NCBI GenBank assembly: GCA_035446985.1
Contig: DAOTGG010000054.1
Span: forward strand, 1 to 6,291
Direction: 5' to 3'
Origin: JAQUSX01 sp035446985
GTDB taxonomy: Bacteria > Bacillota > Clostridia > Christensenellales > CAG-314
DNA length: 6,291 nucleotides
This document shows, piece by piece, positions 5,401-6,291 of the stretch. The notes below the pieces were generated by a model, which saw nothing but the letters and a program-made list of their open reading frames with translations, searched no databases and was not told where the DNA came from. Each line of letters starts with the position of its first letter. Position 1 is the stretch's first letter. The position numbers and the translations under genes are program-made.

Positions 5401-5405
5401 ACACA

Positions 5406-5840
5406 ATGAAAAGTTTTATGGCTAAGCCTGAAACGGTGGAAAAGAAATGGTACGTCGTAGACGCAGACGGTATGGTTTTGGGACGTTTGGCAAGTCAGGT
5501 CGCGTCTATTTTGCGCGGCAAAAATAAGCCTACTTTTACTCCGCACGTTGACACGGGCGACCACGTTATCATTATAAATTGCGACAAAATCGTTTTAACC
5601 GGCGATAAACTCAATCAAAAATTTTACCGCACACACAGCGGCAGAGCTGGACATATGCACGAAACAAGTTACGGCAAATTAATGGAAAACCGTTCCGATT
5701 TCGTTGTTATGCAAGCTATAAAAGGTATGCTTCCCAAAAATTCTTTGGGCGCGGCTATGCTCAAGAAATTAAGAGTTTACAAAGGCGCGGAACACGAACA
5801 GCAAGCGCAAAAACCCGAAACGCTTGTTTTGGGCGACTAG
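5406..5840 (+). CDS. rplM: 50S ribosomal protein L13
   Basis: L13 binds 23S rRNA early in assembly of the large ribosomal subunit. The 144 residues agree with the usual 140-150. Family blocks in order are MAKPETVEKKWYVVDA (5-20), LGRLAS (25-30), GKNKPTFTPHVDTGDHVIIIN (38-58 region), LTGDKL (64-69), HSG (77-79), KGMLPKNSLG (106-115), MLKKLRVYKGAEH (118-130) and AQKPE (134-138). The stretch 80-103 is the least typical part, yet the frame continues without a break. ATG 5406 has a strong GGAGG site; a longer form from GTG 5367 is unlikely. rpsI follows 13 bases after the stop, the standard rplM-rpsI pair. Expression probably comes from the consensus promoter at 5264-5292 and may be tuned by the leader. 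Confidence 0.98.
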   Translation: MKSFMAKPETVEKKWYVVDADGMVLGRLASQVASILRGKNKPTFTPHVDTGDHVIIINCDKIVLTGDKLNQKFYRTHSGRAGHMHETSYGKLMENRSDFVVMQAIKGMLPKNSLGAAMLKKLRVYKGAEHEQQAQKPETLVLGD

Positions 5841-5853
5841 GAGGAAATGATTT

Positions 5854-6264
5854 ATGGCAAAAGTTGCATTGAAAAAGAAACTTCAGTTTTGCGGAACAGG
5901 CAGAAGAAAAAAATCTATCGCACGCGTTAGATTAGTTCCCAACGGAAGCGGCAATATTACTATCAACCAACGCGGCATTGACGAATACTTTCCGCTTGAC
6001 ACGCTCAAATACATCGTTCGTCAACCCGTAGAGCTTACAAACACATCTGCAAAATACGATATTTTCGTAAACGTTCTTGGCGGCGGCACAACAGGTCAAG
6101 CAGGCGCGATCAGACACGGTATCGCAAGAGCTTTGGTTTTGGCTGGCGAAGACAAAACGGCTTTGAAGAGAGCGGGATTTTTAACCCGTGATCCGAGAAT
6201 GAAAGAAAGAAAGAAATACGGCTTGCACAAAGCTCGTAAAGCTCCTCAATTTAGTAAACGTTAA
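5854..6264 (+). CDS. rpsI: 30S ribosomal protein S9
   Basis: S9 belongs to the head of the small ribosomal subunit, and its basic C-terminal tail reaches the P-site tRNA. The 136 residues are close to the usual length of about 130. Visible blocks are GTGRRKKSIARVRL (14-27), the GGGTTGQAGAIRHGIARAL segment at about 76-94, LTRDPRMKERKKYG (110-123) and the classic tail KARKAPQFSKR (126-136). The ATG at 5854 has AGGAGG at 5839-5844, 9 bases upstream, overlapping the rplM stop codon. The gene is the second of the rplM-rpsI operon and is complete. The remaining 27 bases of the window show no gene and no full terminator. Confidence 0.98.
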   Translation: MAKVALKKKLQFCGTGRRKKSIARVRLVPNGSGNITINQRGIDEYFPLDTLKYIVRQPVELTNTSAKYDIFVNVLGGGTTGQAGAIRHGIARALVLAGEDKTALKRAGFLTRDPRMKERKKYGLHKARKAPQFSKR

Positions 6265-6291
6265 CAAAATGAAACAAAGGGCGGATATTTA

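Larger units (their letters stand above)
5297..5405 (+). promoter_or_regulatory. Structured 5' leader of rplM, candidate L13 autoregulatory leader
   Basis: Rfam describes a putative autoregulatory L13 leader before rplM-rpsI in Bacillota, and this leader sits in the same place. By eye I see three possible stems: 5312-5319 with 5329-5336; ACTCC (5345-5349) with GGGGT (5353-5357) around a three-base loop; and TTGTT (5358-5362 region) with AGCAA (5372-5376). CTCCA (5346-5350) can alternatively pair with TGGAG (5395-5399), which overlaps the Shine-Dalgarno. Near-identical segments at 5300-5311 and 5371-5382 agree at 10 of 12 bases. I could not compare it with the Rfam model, so family membership is inferred from position. 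Confidence 0.45.

Noticed and set aside
5367..5405. In-frame GTG giving an L13 longer by 13 residues
   Set aside because: The extra residues do not resemble L13, there is no good ribosome binding site for the GTG, and GGAGG sits correctly before ATG 5406.
1..6291. CRISPR arrays, insertion sequences, tRNA or rRNA genes, defence or phage genes
   Set aside because: I found no spaced direct repeats, transposase-like frames, tRNA-like cloverleaf sequence or accessory-type genes; nearly all the DNA is accounted for by housekeeping genes and their control regions.

Overview
The window looks like chromosomal housekeeping DNA from an anaerobic Gram-positive bacterium, most likely of the Bacillota (Clostridia-like). 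The block ecfA1-ecfA2-ecfT-truA followed by rplM-rpsI is a gene order characteristic of that phylum. A pyruvate:ferredoxin oxidoreductase points to anaerobic metabolism. The DNA is AT-leaning, several genes have clear AGGAG-type ribosome binding sites, and the standard bacterial code reads every gene cleanly. The genus cannot be named from this sequence alone.

Layout. Bases 1-1546 (minus strand) hold the first 515 codons of nifJ; the rest lies beyond the left edge. Bases 1547-1814 are a divergent promoter region: a consensus sigma-A promoter drives nifJ leftwards and a weaker one drives ecfA1 rightwards. Bases 1815-4349 encode the shared energizing module of an ECF vitamin transporter: two ATPases and the membrane coupling protein, with overlapping reading frames. 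truA (tRNA pseudouridine synthase) follows after 6 bases. Bases 5097-5405 contain the operon terminator, a consensus promoter nested in that terminator, and a structured leader of about 108 bases. rplM (L13) and rpsI (S9) fill 5406-6264.

How the parts work together. NifJ feeds central anaerobic carbon metabolism (pyruvate to acetyl-CoA plus reduced ferredoxin). EcfA1, EcfA2 and EcfT form a module that would power separate substrate-binding S-components; no S-component gene is present here, so this is probably a group II (shared) module. TruA modifies the tRNA anticodon arm, and L13 and S9 are ribosomal proteins, so the right half serves translation.

The genes are ordinary, and I see no new multi-gene system. 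The interest lies in the non-coding DNA: a terminator whose loop carries the -35 box of the next promoter, an ecfA1 start with almost no room for a leader, a near-palindrome over the ecfA1 -10 box, and an rplM leader with possible alternative pairings.
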